The notes beneath the pieces are model-generated. The model saw only the letters and a list, made by a program, of their open reading frames with translations, was not told where the DNA came from and ran no database searches. Position numbers and translations under genes: made by a program. From assembly GCA_026415235.1 (NCBI GenBank), contig JAOAHM010000019.1, positions 1 to 64,000 of the forward strand: 64,000 bases of DNA. The letters run 5' to 3'. Source of the DNA: Ignavibacteria bacterium (GTDB lineage Bacteria > Bacteroidota > Ignavibacteria > Ch128b). Of the stretch, positions 50,546 through 59,582 are shown one piece after another (position 1 is the stretch's first letter; the number at the start of each line of letters is the position of its first letter).

Positions 50546-50924
50546 AGATGATCCATTTAATGTTGAATTATTTGAATTAATATTAAAGAGAGTTGGGAAA
50601 TTTGATACAATCATCACAGATAAAGGTGATGAAATTCTGGAACATTTAAGAAATGGGAGTGTTGACCTTGTAATTATGGATGTTAGTTTAGATAATACCT
50701 ATTATAACAAAAAAAAAGTTGATGGAATTTTTCTTTCAAGGTTAATTAAAAACGATCAAGAATTAAAAGATATACCAATTATTATTGTAACGGCTTATGC
50801 AGGCGATGAAGATATAAGCCGTATTCTTAAAGAGAGCAGAGCAGAAGAATGTATTAAAAAACCAATTTTAAACTATAATGAATTTATTAATTTAGTCAGA
50901 GGTTATATCCGTGGAGATGAATAA
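50523..50924 (+). CDS. Single-domain response regulator
   Basis: ILVVEDDPFNVELFELIL...LVIMDVSLD...IIIVTAYA...CIKKPI. Confidence 0.92.
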   Translation: MPRILVVEDDPFNVELFELILKRVGKFDTIITDKGDEILEHLRNGSVDLVIMDVSLDNTYYNKKKVDGIFLSRLIKNDQELKDIPIIIVTAYAGDEDISRILKESRAEECIKKPILNYNEFINLVRGYIRGDE

Positions 50925-51570
50925 AAGAAATATCTTAGTAGTTGAGGATGAGGAACACACTCGATACCTTCTCGAAAGACTTTTGGTTGTTAATAACTAC
51001 GAAGTGAGAACCGCTGAGAATGGTATTGATGCACTTAATACAATGACAAACTTTAAACCAGAAATTATTCTTGCTGATTGGAATATGCCTGAGATGGATG
51101 GTGCAGAACTTTGTTCAAGAGTGAAAACAAATCCAGACTTGAAACACATATATTTTATCATGATTACAGCAAAGACCTCAACTCACGAAAAAGTTGAGGG
51201 ATTAGATACTGGCGCAGATGATTACATTACAAAACCTGTTGAGAATGAAGAATTACTCGCTCGAATTAGAAGTGGTTTGAGAATTTATGATCTTCAACAA
51301 GAAATCAAACAACTTGAGCATGAAAAAGCATTAATCGAAATGGCAGCAACACTTGGTCATCAAATGAATAATCCTCTAAGCGCCGTAAATATGGCTTTAA
51401 TTTCGTTGAAGAAAAATATTCAAAACAAGAATTATAATGATTTGGAAGATGATATAAAGTTAATTCAGCAATCAGTTCAAAGGATGCAAGAGATTACCCA
51501 AAAGCTAATGATGTTAAAAGACCCGAAATTGATTAATTACATTGGTAATCTTAAAATGCTGAAGTTATGA
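50911..51570 (+). CDS. Response regulator fused to HisKA-like helix, no HATPase
   Basis: REC domain ILVVEDEEHTRYLLERLL...DWNMPEMDG...KPVENEELL, then AATLGHQMNNPLSAVNMALISLKK. Confidence 0.9.
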   Translation: MEMNKRNILVVEDEEHTRYLLERLLVVNNYEVRTAENGIDALNTMTNFKPEIILADWNMPEMDGAELCSRVKTNPDLKHIYFIMITAKTSTHEKVEGLDTGADDYITKPVENEELLARIRSGLRIYDLQQEIKQLEHEKALIEMAATLGHQMNNPLSAVNMALISLKKNIQNKNYNDLEDDIKLIQQSVQRMQEITQKLMMLKDPKLINYIGNLKMLKL

Positions 51571-52755
51571 TTTTATCAAATACAGTTCTTTTTGAGGATT
51601 TGATAAAAATTCTGCTCCATCTTTTCGGACTACAATTTCTTCTTCAACTGTTGCAATTCCGTAACTTGGAATTGTCAATCTTGGTTCAAGTGTATAAACT
51701 TCATTGATACCAACTTTTTGATATGGAATATCTCCATATCGTTCCCATCTTGGAGCGAGAATTACACCGCCATCATGAGCTTTTCGTCCTACTTGATGAC
51801 CGAGTGCATGAGGATATTCTTCGTATCCATTGTTAACTATATGTTGTCTTGCAATTGCATCAACTTCATAAGCAATCGAACCTGGTTTAATAAACTTTGC
51901 AGCTTTATCAATTGCTTCAACAATTACATTGAAACCTTTCTTTACTTCTTCAGGTGCATCTGTTTCATTTGGACGAAGAATGTACCATGTTCTTTGCAAA
52001 TCTGAACAATATCCTTGGTACTTAACACCAAAATCAATGTTTAACACATGACCATATTCAACTTGTCTATCCGTTGGACCCGCATGTGCACCAGCTGTAT
52101 CTGGACCAGTAAAAACTGATGGACAATATTCCTGTGACCAAGCGGTTTCTAATCCTCTTTGCTCAACTTGATTTAGAATAAATTTGGCAATTTGTTTTTC
52201 TGTAACGCCAGGTTTAATAAACTTACTTGTTTCTTCAAAAATTTCTAAGGTGATTTTAATTGCTTCCTTCATTAATCTGATTTCTGTTTCCGATTTTCTT
52301 CCTCTGAGTAATGAAATTATCTTCTCAGAAGAGATAATTCTATTAACGAATGGTGTATCTTTTAATTTTTCCATTAAATCAATATACATTCCGTGAGTAA
52401 GTCCATCAGCTAAATTGTTGCTCTGTGAATAATTTAGTGCGATTGTTTTTGGATTTAATCGGTTCAAAACTTTTAATAAATCATCTTTAATTCCTTGGAC
52501 ATAACCTATGACTTCGTTATATAAATTTTTTGATTTAATGTTAGCTACATCAAGCGAGCCAACTATAGCAATTGTATCTCCTTTTGAAGTTATAATAAAT
52601 GCAGATTGCCAAGTACAATTAGTTCCTAAGATTAAATCGAGGGATGGGTCACGGGTTGTTTCGGTCTCTCTTACATAAGTCAACCATAAATCAATATCTA
52701 ATTCTTTTAATATTTCAACAGCTTGCTCAATCTTTTCATTCAATAGTTTTTCCAT
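51565..52755 (-). CDS. M24 family Xaa-Pro aminopeptidase-like protein
   Basis: NIDFGVKYQGYCSDLQRTWYIL, HALGHQVGRKAHDGG, EVYTLEPRLT. Confidence 0.93.
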   Translation of the reverse strand: MEKLLNEKIEQAVEILKELDIDLWLTYVRETETTRDPSLDLILGTNCTWQSAFIITSKGDTIAIVGSLDVANIKSKNLYNEVIGYVQGIKDDLLKVLNRLNPKTIALNYSQSNNLADGLTHGMYIDLMEKLKDTPFVNRIISSEKIISLLRGRKSETEIRLMKEAIKITLEIFEETSKFIKPGVTEKQIAKFILNQVEQRGLETAWSQEYCPSVFTGPDTAGAHAGPTDRQVEYGHVLNIDFGVKYQGYCSDLQRTWYILRPNETDAPEEVKKGFNVIVEAIDKAAKFIKPGSIAYEVDAIARQHIVNNGYEEYPHALGHQVGRKAHDGGVILAPRWERYGDIPYQKVGINEVYTLEPRLTIPSYGIATVEEEIVVRKDGAEFLSNPQKELYLIKS

Positions 52756-52896
52756 AACATAACTCCTTAAGATTTTATTGAAATTTAATTTTCTTCAAAA
52801 GCAAATTAATAATTTTTCAAATTGGTTCATTTGATTGCGTTTTTCAAATTTATTACTAAAAAGTAGTTAATAACCAAAAGTATCACTTGAAATAAT

Positions 52897-52914
52897 ATTT
52901 AAGCGCGCTTAAAT
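52897..52914. promoter_or_regulatory. Perfect 18-bp palindrome, candidate operator for the DtxR-family regulator
   Basis: ATTTAAGCGCGCTTAAAT, 23 bp upstream of CDS start 52938. Confidence 0.6.
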
Positions 52915-52937
52915 TTAAATCGTAAAGGAACTTAAAA

Positions 52938-53597
52938 ATGTCGAACATATCAAAAGAAGATTATTTAAGAGTAATTTACAAAGGTTTAGAAGATTCTGAG
53001 ATTGTTAGTCCATCAATGGTTGCAGAGCATTTAAATATTTCTAACGCTGCTGTAACAGATATGCTCAGGAAATTAACTAAAGAAAAGTATGTAAGTTATG
53101 AACCATATCGTGGTATACAACTATTACAGAAAGGAAGAAGTGAAGCAATTAAAATAGTTCGAAGACATAGAATTTGGGAGACTTTTCTTTTCAAAGTGGT
53201 TGGATTGCCATGGTATCAGATTGATGAAGAGGCTGAAAATCTTGAGCATAGTTCGTCTGATGAGTTGATTGATAGGCTTGAAATGATTTTAGGATATCCC
53301 GATTTCGATCCTCATGGCCATCCGATTCCTAAAAGAAACGGAAAAATACCTAAACAAAATAAGAGTTTTCCACTTGCGAAATTAAACGCAGGTGAAACTG
53401 CTTGTATTCAAAAAGTAAACGATTATAACAAAGAACTATTAAAGTATTTATACGAGTCAAAACTGATGATTGGCAATCGTCTCAAAGTAATTGAAAAAAG
53501 AAAATTTGATGATACTCTCGTTATTCAAATTGATAAGAAACAGTTGATTATAAGCGAAAAAATTTCAAAAAACATTTTTGTCGAAAAAATAAAATGA
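52938..53597 (+). CDS. DtxR/MntR-family metal-dependent transcriptional regulator with FeoA-like C-terminal domain
   Basis: ISKEDYLRVIYKGLEDSEIVSPSMVAEHLNISNAAVTDMLRKLTKEKYVSYEPYRGIQLLQKG; EHSSSDELIDRLE. Confidence 0.94.
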   Translation: MSNISKEDYLRVIYKGLEDSEIVSPSMVAEHLNISNAAVTDMLRKLTKEKYVSYEPYRGIQLLQKGRSEAIKIVRRHRIWETFLFKVVGLPWYQIDEEAENLEHSSSDELIDRLEMILGYPDFDPHGHPIPKRNGKIPKQNKSFPLAKLNAGETACIQKVNDYNKELLKYLYESKLMIGNRLKVIEKRKFDDTLVIQIDKKQLIISEKISKNIFVEKIK

Positions 53598-53827
53598 CAA
53601 AAAAACTTTCAGAATTACGAAAAGGTGAAAAGGCTATGATTGTACGAGTAAATCTTAATGGATTGACACGACGAAGATTGTTTGATTTGGGTTTTATACC
53701 TGGAACAATTGTATCAGTTTTGTTTGAAAGTCCACTTGGAGATCCTGTTGCTTATCTTGTTCGAGATACAATAATCGCATTAAGAAAAGATGAAAGTGAA
53801 AAAATAGAAGTTGAATTAATTAATTAA
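53594..53827 (+). CDS. feoA: FeoA family protein
   Basis: LSELRKGEKAMIVRVNLNGLTRRRLFDLGFIPGTIVSVLFESPLGDPVAYLVRDTIIALRKDE. Confidence 0.93.
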   Translation: MTKKLSELRKGEKAMIVRVNLNGLTRRRLFDLGFIPGTIVSVLFESPLGDPVAYLVRDTIIALRKDESEKIEVELIN

Positions 53828-53831
53828 CTTT

Positions 53832-54617
53832 ATGTTTGGTAGAAAAACAAAAAATCAAAATTTAAACTTTGTTCAAATCGAAATTTTACCTTCACGAAAG
53901 ACAAAGGTTGTTGCACTTGCTGGAAATCCCAACACTGGAAAGAGTACAATCTTTAACAGATTAACTGGATTAAAACAACACACAGGCAACTGGCCTGGTA
54001 AAACTGTATCAAGAGCTGAAGGTGAATTCATTTTAAATGACGAAAAGTTTCTGCTAATTGATTTGCCTGGAACATATTCTCTGTTATCTACTTCAGAGGA
54101 TGAAGAAATTGCAAGAGATTTTATTCTCTTTGGTAATCCCGATGCAACTGTGATTGTTTGTGATGCTTCGGCACTGGAAAGAAATCTTAACTTAGCTTTT
54201 CAAATAATGCAGATTACAAATCGATGTTTGCTTTGCATAAACTTAATTGATGAAGCAAAACGGAAAGGGATTGAAATTGATAAAGATGTTTTAGAAAAAG
54301 AACTTGGTATTCCTGTTATTTTTACTAACGCTCGGTCTGGCGAAGGTATTGATGAACTCAAAGAAAAAATCTATGCAATTGCAAATAGAATTATCAAACC
54401 AAATCCACGCAAAATTCACTTAAGAAAAGAAATTCAAGAAAAGGTTGATAAACTAAAACCATTAATCGAAAAAGCATTTCCTGGAATATATTCAAGCGAA
54501 TGGATTGCTCTACGATTACTTGAAGGAGATAAAAAAATTAGGGCTGCAGTAGAAAACGGAAATTTGCTTGAGATGATTAACAAAGGTCTTGAAAACGGTA
54601 ACGGAGAATTGAAATGA
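53832..54617 (+). CDS. FeoB GTPase domain protein (N-terminal half of split FeoB)
   Basis: GNPNTGKSTIFNRLTGLKQHTGNWPGKTV, DLPGTYSL, NLIDEA; no TM region. Confidence 0.93.
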   Translation: MFGRKTKNQNLNFVQIEILPSRKTKVVALAGNPNTGKSTIFNRLTGLKQHTGNWPGKTVSRAEGEFILNDEKFLLIDLPGTYSLLSTSEDEEIARDFILFGNPDATVIVCDASALERNLNLAFQIMQITNRCLLCINLIDEAKRKGIEIDKDVLEKELGIPVIFTNARSGEGIDELKEKIYAIANRIIKPNPRKIHLRKEIQEKVDKLKPLIEKAFPGIYSSEWIALRLLEGDKKIRAAVENGNLLEMINKGLENGNGELK

Positions 54618-55996
54618 ACAAACCTGAGATAAAAGAAATTTTAGAAATAGTTGACTCATGCAATCCCAAGGTAAGAGAAAAAATTGACGATGAATTTGTA
54701 GAGGAAATTTACATAACCGCAAGTCGAATCGTTTCAAGAAGTGTGAAGAAAAAAGTAAATGGTTTTGAACAATTTGAGTTGAGATTAGATCAACTGCTCA
54801 CTTCAAAATATTTCGGTTTTCCATTGATGATGTTGTTACTTGCAGGTGTATTCTTTTTAACAATCAAAGGTGCAAACTATCCTTCAAAGTTATTGGCATC
54901 AATGTTTTTTTGGTTGGAAGGGCAATTAAAAATTTTATTCAATTATTTCAATTCACCTTGGTGGTTGACAGGTTTTTTAATTGATGGAGTGTATAGGGCA
55001 ACAGCTTGGGTTGTTTCGGTAATGTTTCCTCCAATGGCAATATTTTTTCCAATCTTTACTATCCTGGAAGATGCTGGATATTTACCAAGAGTTGCATTTA
55101 ATTTAGATAAGTTATTCAAGTGGGCAGGTGCTCACGGAAAACAGGCATTGACAATGGGAATGGGTTTTGGTTGTAATGCTGCTGGAGTTGTATCAACAAG
55201 AATAATTGATTCACCACGAGAACGATTAATTGCAATCCTTACAAACAACTTTGTTCCTTGTAATGGACGATGGCCATTAATAATTATGCTTGCAAGTGTT
55301 TTCATTGCTGCTTCTTTTCCAGCGAGTATTTCTTCTATTGTTGCATCTGGAGTTGTAGTTGCTGTAACTATTTTTGGAATTATCATTACTTTACTTGTTT
55401 CTAAAATTTTGAGCAAAACACTATTAAAAGGTGAACCATCAGCATTTAAACTTGAATTGCCTCCGTATCGCAAACCACAAATCTTGAGAATACTTTACAC
55501 TTCATTTATTGATAGAACACTTTTTGTTTTGGGAAGAGCTGTAACAATGGCTGCTCCTTCTGGAGGGTTAATTTGGTTACTTGGAAATATTTATGTTAAC
55601 GGTAAAACTTTGATGAGCTTTGGTGTAGATTTTCTAAATCCTATTGGAAAAGCAATTGGTCTTGATGGTGCAATTTTACTTGCCTATATAATTGCTATTC
55701 CTGCTAACGAAATCATTATTCCTACAATTATCATGATTTATTCAAATCAAACAAAAATGATTGAACTCGAGATTAATCAATTGAAAGATTTGTTTTTACA
55801 AAATGAGTGGACTGTTCTTACAGCTGTTTGCTTGATGTTGTTTTCATTATTGCACTATCCATGCTCAACTACAACCTGGACTATTTACAAAGAAACGAGA
55901 AGTATAAAATGGACGATACTTTCCAACCTTATCCCACTTGCAGTTGCTTTTATAATTTGTTTCTTTGTCTATAGAATTGGAATTCTCTTTCTTTAA
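54614..55996 (+). CDS. FeoB membrane domain protein (C-terminal half of split FeoB)
   Basis: GMGFGCNAAGVVSTRIIDSPRERLIAILTNNFVPCNGRWPLII gate motifs; ATGA overlap. Confidence 0.93.
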   Translation: MNKPEIKEILEIVDSCNPKVREKIDDEFVEEIYITASRIVSRSVKKKVNGFEQFELRLDQLLTSKYFGFPLMMLLLAGVFFLTIKGANYPSKLLASMFFWLEGQLKILFNYFNSPWWLTGFLIDGVYRATAWVVSVMFPPMAIFFPIFTILEDAGYLPRVAFNLDKLFKWAGAHGKQALTMGMGFGCNAAGVVSTRIIDSPRERLIAILTNNFVPCNGRWPLIIMLASVFIAASFPASISSIVASGVVVAVTIFGIIITLLVSKILSKTLLKGEPSAFKLELPPYRKPQILRILYTSFIDRTLFVLGRAVTMAAPSGGLIWLLGNIYVNGKTLMSFGVDFLNPIGKAIGLDGAILLAYIIAIPANEIIIPTIIMIYSNQTKMIELEINQLKDLFLQNEWTVLTAVCLMLFSLLHYPCSTTTWTIYKETRSIKWTILSNLIPLAVAFIICFFVYRIGILFL

Positions 55997-56005
55997 TTAA
56001 CTCTC

Positions 56006-56365
56006 TTATTCAAGAAAAATTTTAATAGCGTAAACAACTAAGAAAGCTGCAAATATTTTTTTAACTAATTGATCTGGTAAAGTAACGACTATTTTAGAAG
56101 TGAAGTAGCTTCCAATAACAAAAGTTATAATTAAAATTATAGCAGCTTTAACATCAACATAGCCAGCTTTGTAATAATTGTAAGCTGCAAGTAAACCTAT
56201 TGGTGGAAGAAGCATTGCAAGTGAAGTACCCTGAGCCATCTTCTGTGAAAAATTTAGAAGAACTACTAAAGATGGAATTACAATCATTCCACCTCCAATT
56301 CCAAGCATTCCACTTACTGCACCAGTTATTAAACCTATAATAACAAGAATAACTATTTCATACAT
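56006..56365 (-). CDS. TSUP (TauE/SafE) family protein, half-size
   Basis: GLITGAVSGMLGIGGGMIVIPSLVVLL; 119 aa. Confidence 0.88.
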   Translation of the reverse strand: MYEIVILVIIGLITGAVSGMLGIGGGMIVIPSLVVLLNFSQKMAQGTSLAMLLPPIGLLAAYNYYKAGYVDVKAAIILIITFVIGSYFTSKIVVTLPDQLVKKIFAAFLVVYAIKIFLE

Positions 56366-56383
56366 TTGATTAACCTTATTTTT

Positions 56384-57775
56384 TTATCTCGCTATTCCAT
56401 TAATTAATATTGAATTATATCCACTTACACCGTTGACTTCAATTTTGATTGTAACAGTATTTGCTTCGTCTTTATCGGGATCTGCATCTTGGACAACAAA
56501 ACTAAATTGTGTCCATCTTCGACTTTGTGTGTCGGGCATGTTGATGCTCAAATCTCCTTGAGCTTTTACATTGCCTTCAACAGTAACTGTGATTGTATTT
56601 CCAGGTGCGATTGGATTACCATTAGCATCGGAAACAACATAAGTGAATACTTGAGCACCACGATTAGGTATATCAAAACTTGTTGGATTGATTTGAAGAA
56701 TTGATGGGTAACCTGAGAATAAAACAGTAATTTCTCTTTTTATAACTTGATTATTCTCATTTGCTGTGGAAGCAGTTATAGTTGCAAATCCAGGTCCTAA
56801 GATTGGATGAATTGGGATTGGTAATGCAGTTATCAATTGAGCATTTGCAATGCCCATCTCGTCAGTTTTTGCAGAGCCTTGAATTATTCCACCAGTTGTT
56901 GAAAAGTAAACAATCGTGTTTGGTTTTACTGGATTTGAATATTTATCACCAACATAAGCAGTTATTTTATCCGTAAAACCATATAACACTAAACCAGGAA
57001 TGTTATAATATTCAGCTGCTAAGGAGAAGTGTTCTAAATCGGGTAAACCACCATGTATTGCCACATTAACAGGCTTTGACCTGATAATTCTTGTTCCAAG
57101 ATTTACTTCAGCAATAATTTGAACTACACCAGCAACTGTTCCACTTGTGATATTAACCGAAACACGACCTTGACTGTTTGTTTTCTTTGAAGGTGGATCT
57201 ATGAAAAGACCACCACCAGGATTTGCACCTAATGTGAAATTGACAGTAACTGAACGAGTAATATCGATTGGATTTCCGCTTGAGTCTCTAACTTCAAAAG
57301 TTAAAGTAGTTGTTTCGTTATCACCACTTTCACGAACGCCAATTGATGTAAAAGTTTGATTTACAAGAACGATACTTGCAGGTAAACCAGAAGTTGTTGT
57401 AGCTTTTAGTTTTTCTATTTTGAGTGTCGGTACATCAACGGTTCTGCCTGGAACTGCAAAGACAGTAATTGTATCGCCTTTATAATTTTCTTTTGATGCA
57501 ATTACTTTACAATCAATGCTCTTTACAATTTTGAATGTTTTAGAAAATTTTCCATCTGCACCAGTTGTAACGCCATACTGAGCAGTATCAGCAATAATTT
57601 TTACAGCAGCATTTTCGACAGGTTGACCAGTTTCGAAATCAATTACTTGACCGTTTAATGTAACATTGTCACCTTGTGGTGAATCGGGTTGAGTTGGTGA
57701 TTTTCCACAGCTATTGAAATAAACAATGATTAGAATTGATAATAAGTTTATTGTGATGTATCGTGTTAGTTTCAT
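56384..57775 (-). CDS. Lipoprotein with carboxypeptidase-regulatory-like and Ig-like (Big_1-type) domains
   Basis: Lipobox-like YFNSCGKSP; LNGQVIDFETGQPVENAAVKI; NSQGRVSVNITSGTVAGVVQIIAEV. Confidence 0.8.
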   Translation of the reverse strand: MKLTRYITINLLSILIIVYFNSCGKSPTQPDSPQGDNVTLNGQVIDFETGQPVENAAVKIIADTAQYGVTTGADGKFSKTFKIVKSIDCKVIASKENYKGDTITVFAVPGRTVDVPTLKIEKLKATTTSGLPASIVLVNQTFTSIGVRESGDNETTTLTFEVRDSSGNPIDITRSVTVNFTLGANPGGGLFIDPPSKKTNSQGRVSVNITSGTVAGVVQIIAEVNLGTRIIRSKPVNVAIHGGLPDLEHFSLAAEYYNIPGLVLYGFTDKITAYVGDKYSNPVKPNTIVYFSTTGGIIQGSAKTDEMGIANAQLITALPIPIHPILGPGFATITASTANENNQVIKREITVLFSGYPSILQINPTSFDIPNRGAQVFTYVVSDANGNPIAPGNTITVTVEGNVKAQGDLSINMPDTQSRRWTQFSFVVQDADPDKDEANTVTIKIEVNGVSGYNSILINGIAR

Positions 57776-57943
57776 TGTAAAACCTTTTAATGTTTAATTT
57801 AATTCAATTTTATGAGAGATAACTTTCAATGTCAAGCTTGTTCTAATTTGATTTTATTGTGATTATGATAAAAGGAAGAAAAAAATTTAAGATGAAAATT
57901 GAATGGTAGATTTTGTGTGAATGAAAGTGTGAAAAATTGATTT

Positions 57944-57965
57944 CGTTTGAGTCATATCTCAAACG
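57944..57965. promoter_or_regulatory. 8-bp perfect inverted repeat, 6-nt loop, intergenic
   Basis: CGTTTGAG-tcatat-CTCAAACG. Confidence 0.5.
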
Positions 57966-58013
57966 TTAACGAATTGGATTAAATTTACTTTTTGACCTGA
58001 ATTGATTTGTGAA

Positions 58014-59279
58014 TTATGAACTCTTTAAGATTTTTTCGTCAACAATTAGTCTTGCGCTTTTTTGATGAGTAAAGTAAGCGAAAATCCATTCAATCAAAAC
58101 AATGAAGCGATTTTTAAAGCCAATCAAAAAGAAAATGTGAACAAAGACCCAAATCAACCATGCAAAAAATCCTGAAAATTTTATCCAACCAAAATCAGCA
58201 ACTGCTTTTGCTTTACCAATAGTCGCAAGACTTCCCTTATCAAAATATCTATAAGGTTTAATTGGTTTATTTTTTAGTTTCTTTAAAATTGATTTTGCAA
58301 CATATCTACCTTGAGTTATTGCAACTGGAGAAACTCCTGGTAAAGTATTTCCGTTTTTATCGAAAGCAGCTGCAGCATCACCAATCACAAAAACATTTTC
58401 ATCATCTTTTAATGTAAGGTATGGAGTAACAATTGCTCGACCCATTCTATCAACTTCGGTTTCAAGCTGCTCAATAAGAGGATTAGCTTTGTTGCCCGCT
58501 GCCCAAATTACAGTTGATGCTTCTATTGTTTGTTTGTCAGTAATCACCATTTCGTTTCTAATGTCTAAGACTCGAGTATTAAGTAAAACATTAACGCCCA
58601 TTTCCTCTAAATCTTTTTTTGCTTTAATCGAGAGATCGAGTGGATAAGTAGGAAGAATTCTGTCTAAAGCTTCTATTAGAAAAATTTTTGCTTTTGATGG
58701 ATTAATTTTTTTGAAATCTTCAATCAAAGTTTTTTTAGCAATTTCTGCGATTGCACCTGCCATTTCAACTCCAGTAGGTCCACCACCAACAATCACAAAG
58801 TTCAAATATTTTTGTTGCTCCTTTGGGTCAAGAGTTCTTTCAGCTTTTTCGAAGGCATACAAAATTTTTTCTCTTATATTAATTGCATCTTGAAGGGTTT
58901 TCAAACCTGGAGCAATTTTTTCCCATTCATTATTCCCAAAATAATGATGCCTTGCGCCCACTGCTACAATCAAAAAGTCGTAAGAATAATTTTCTCCGTT
59001 CAAATATACTTTCTTTGACTTGCGGTCAATTCGTTTAACCTCGCCAAGAATTACTTGAACATTTTTTGATTTTCTAAAAATTGATCGAAGAGGAAAAGCA
59101 ATATATGCAGGAGAAAGTCCCGCAGTTGCTACTTGATACAACAATGGTTGAAATAAATGATGATTGGTTTTATCGATTAAAATGACATTTACTTCTTTGT
59201 TACGAAGCTTTTTTGCTGCGGACAAACCGCCAAATCCACCACCGATAATGATTACAGTTTTTCTTTCCTGATTCATCAC
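58014..59279 (-). CDS. NAD(P)/FAD-dependent oxidoreductase, type II NADH dehydrogenase-like
   Basis: IIIGGGFGGLSAAKKLR, HHLFQPLLYQVATAGLSPAYIAFPLRSIF, FVIGDAAAAFD. Confidence 0.93.
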   Translation of the reverse strand: MMNQERKTVIIIGGGFGGLSAAKKLRNKEVNVILIDKTNHHLFQPLLYQVATAGLSPAYIAFPLRSIFRKSKNVQVILGEVKRIDRKSKKVYLNGENYSYDFLIVAVGARHHYFGNNEWEKIAPGLKTLQDAINIREKILYAFEKAERTLDPKEQQKYLNFVIVGGGPTGVEMAGAIAEIAKKTLIEDFKKINPSKAKIFLIEALDRILPTYPLDLSIKAKKDLEEMGVNVLLNTRVLDIRNEMVITDKQTIEASTVIWAAGNKANPLIEQLETEVDRMGRAIVTPYLTLKDDENVFVIGDAAAAFDKNGNTLPGVSPVAITQGRYVAKSILKKLKNKPIKPYRYFDKGSLATIGKAKAVADFGWIKFSGFFAWLIWVFVHIFFLIGFKNRFIVLIEWIFAYFTHQKSARLIVDEKILKSS

Positions 59280-59582
59280 ACAAAAATATTTTTTTACGAC
59301 TTATATTTTAAGGCAATAGTTTTTAAGTGAAATTTTGTTCTATTGATTTTAAATGTGCTTTAATTAGCAAAGTTAGACTTTTCAATTGCCTCATTTTTTC
59401 AATTTTATTTTATAAGGTTTTAAGTGAGAACAGAAATTTTCTTTATAGCTTTTGATTTTGAAAAAATGATTGTGAAAAAATTTGAAGGAAAATCGAAGTT
59501 GTTTTTTTGCGATGTGATGATTTATTGTGTGTAGTTCGCTTTAGATTAATTTGTTTTTTGTGTATCCACTTTTTAGAATTTT

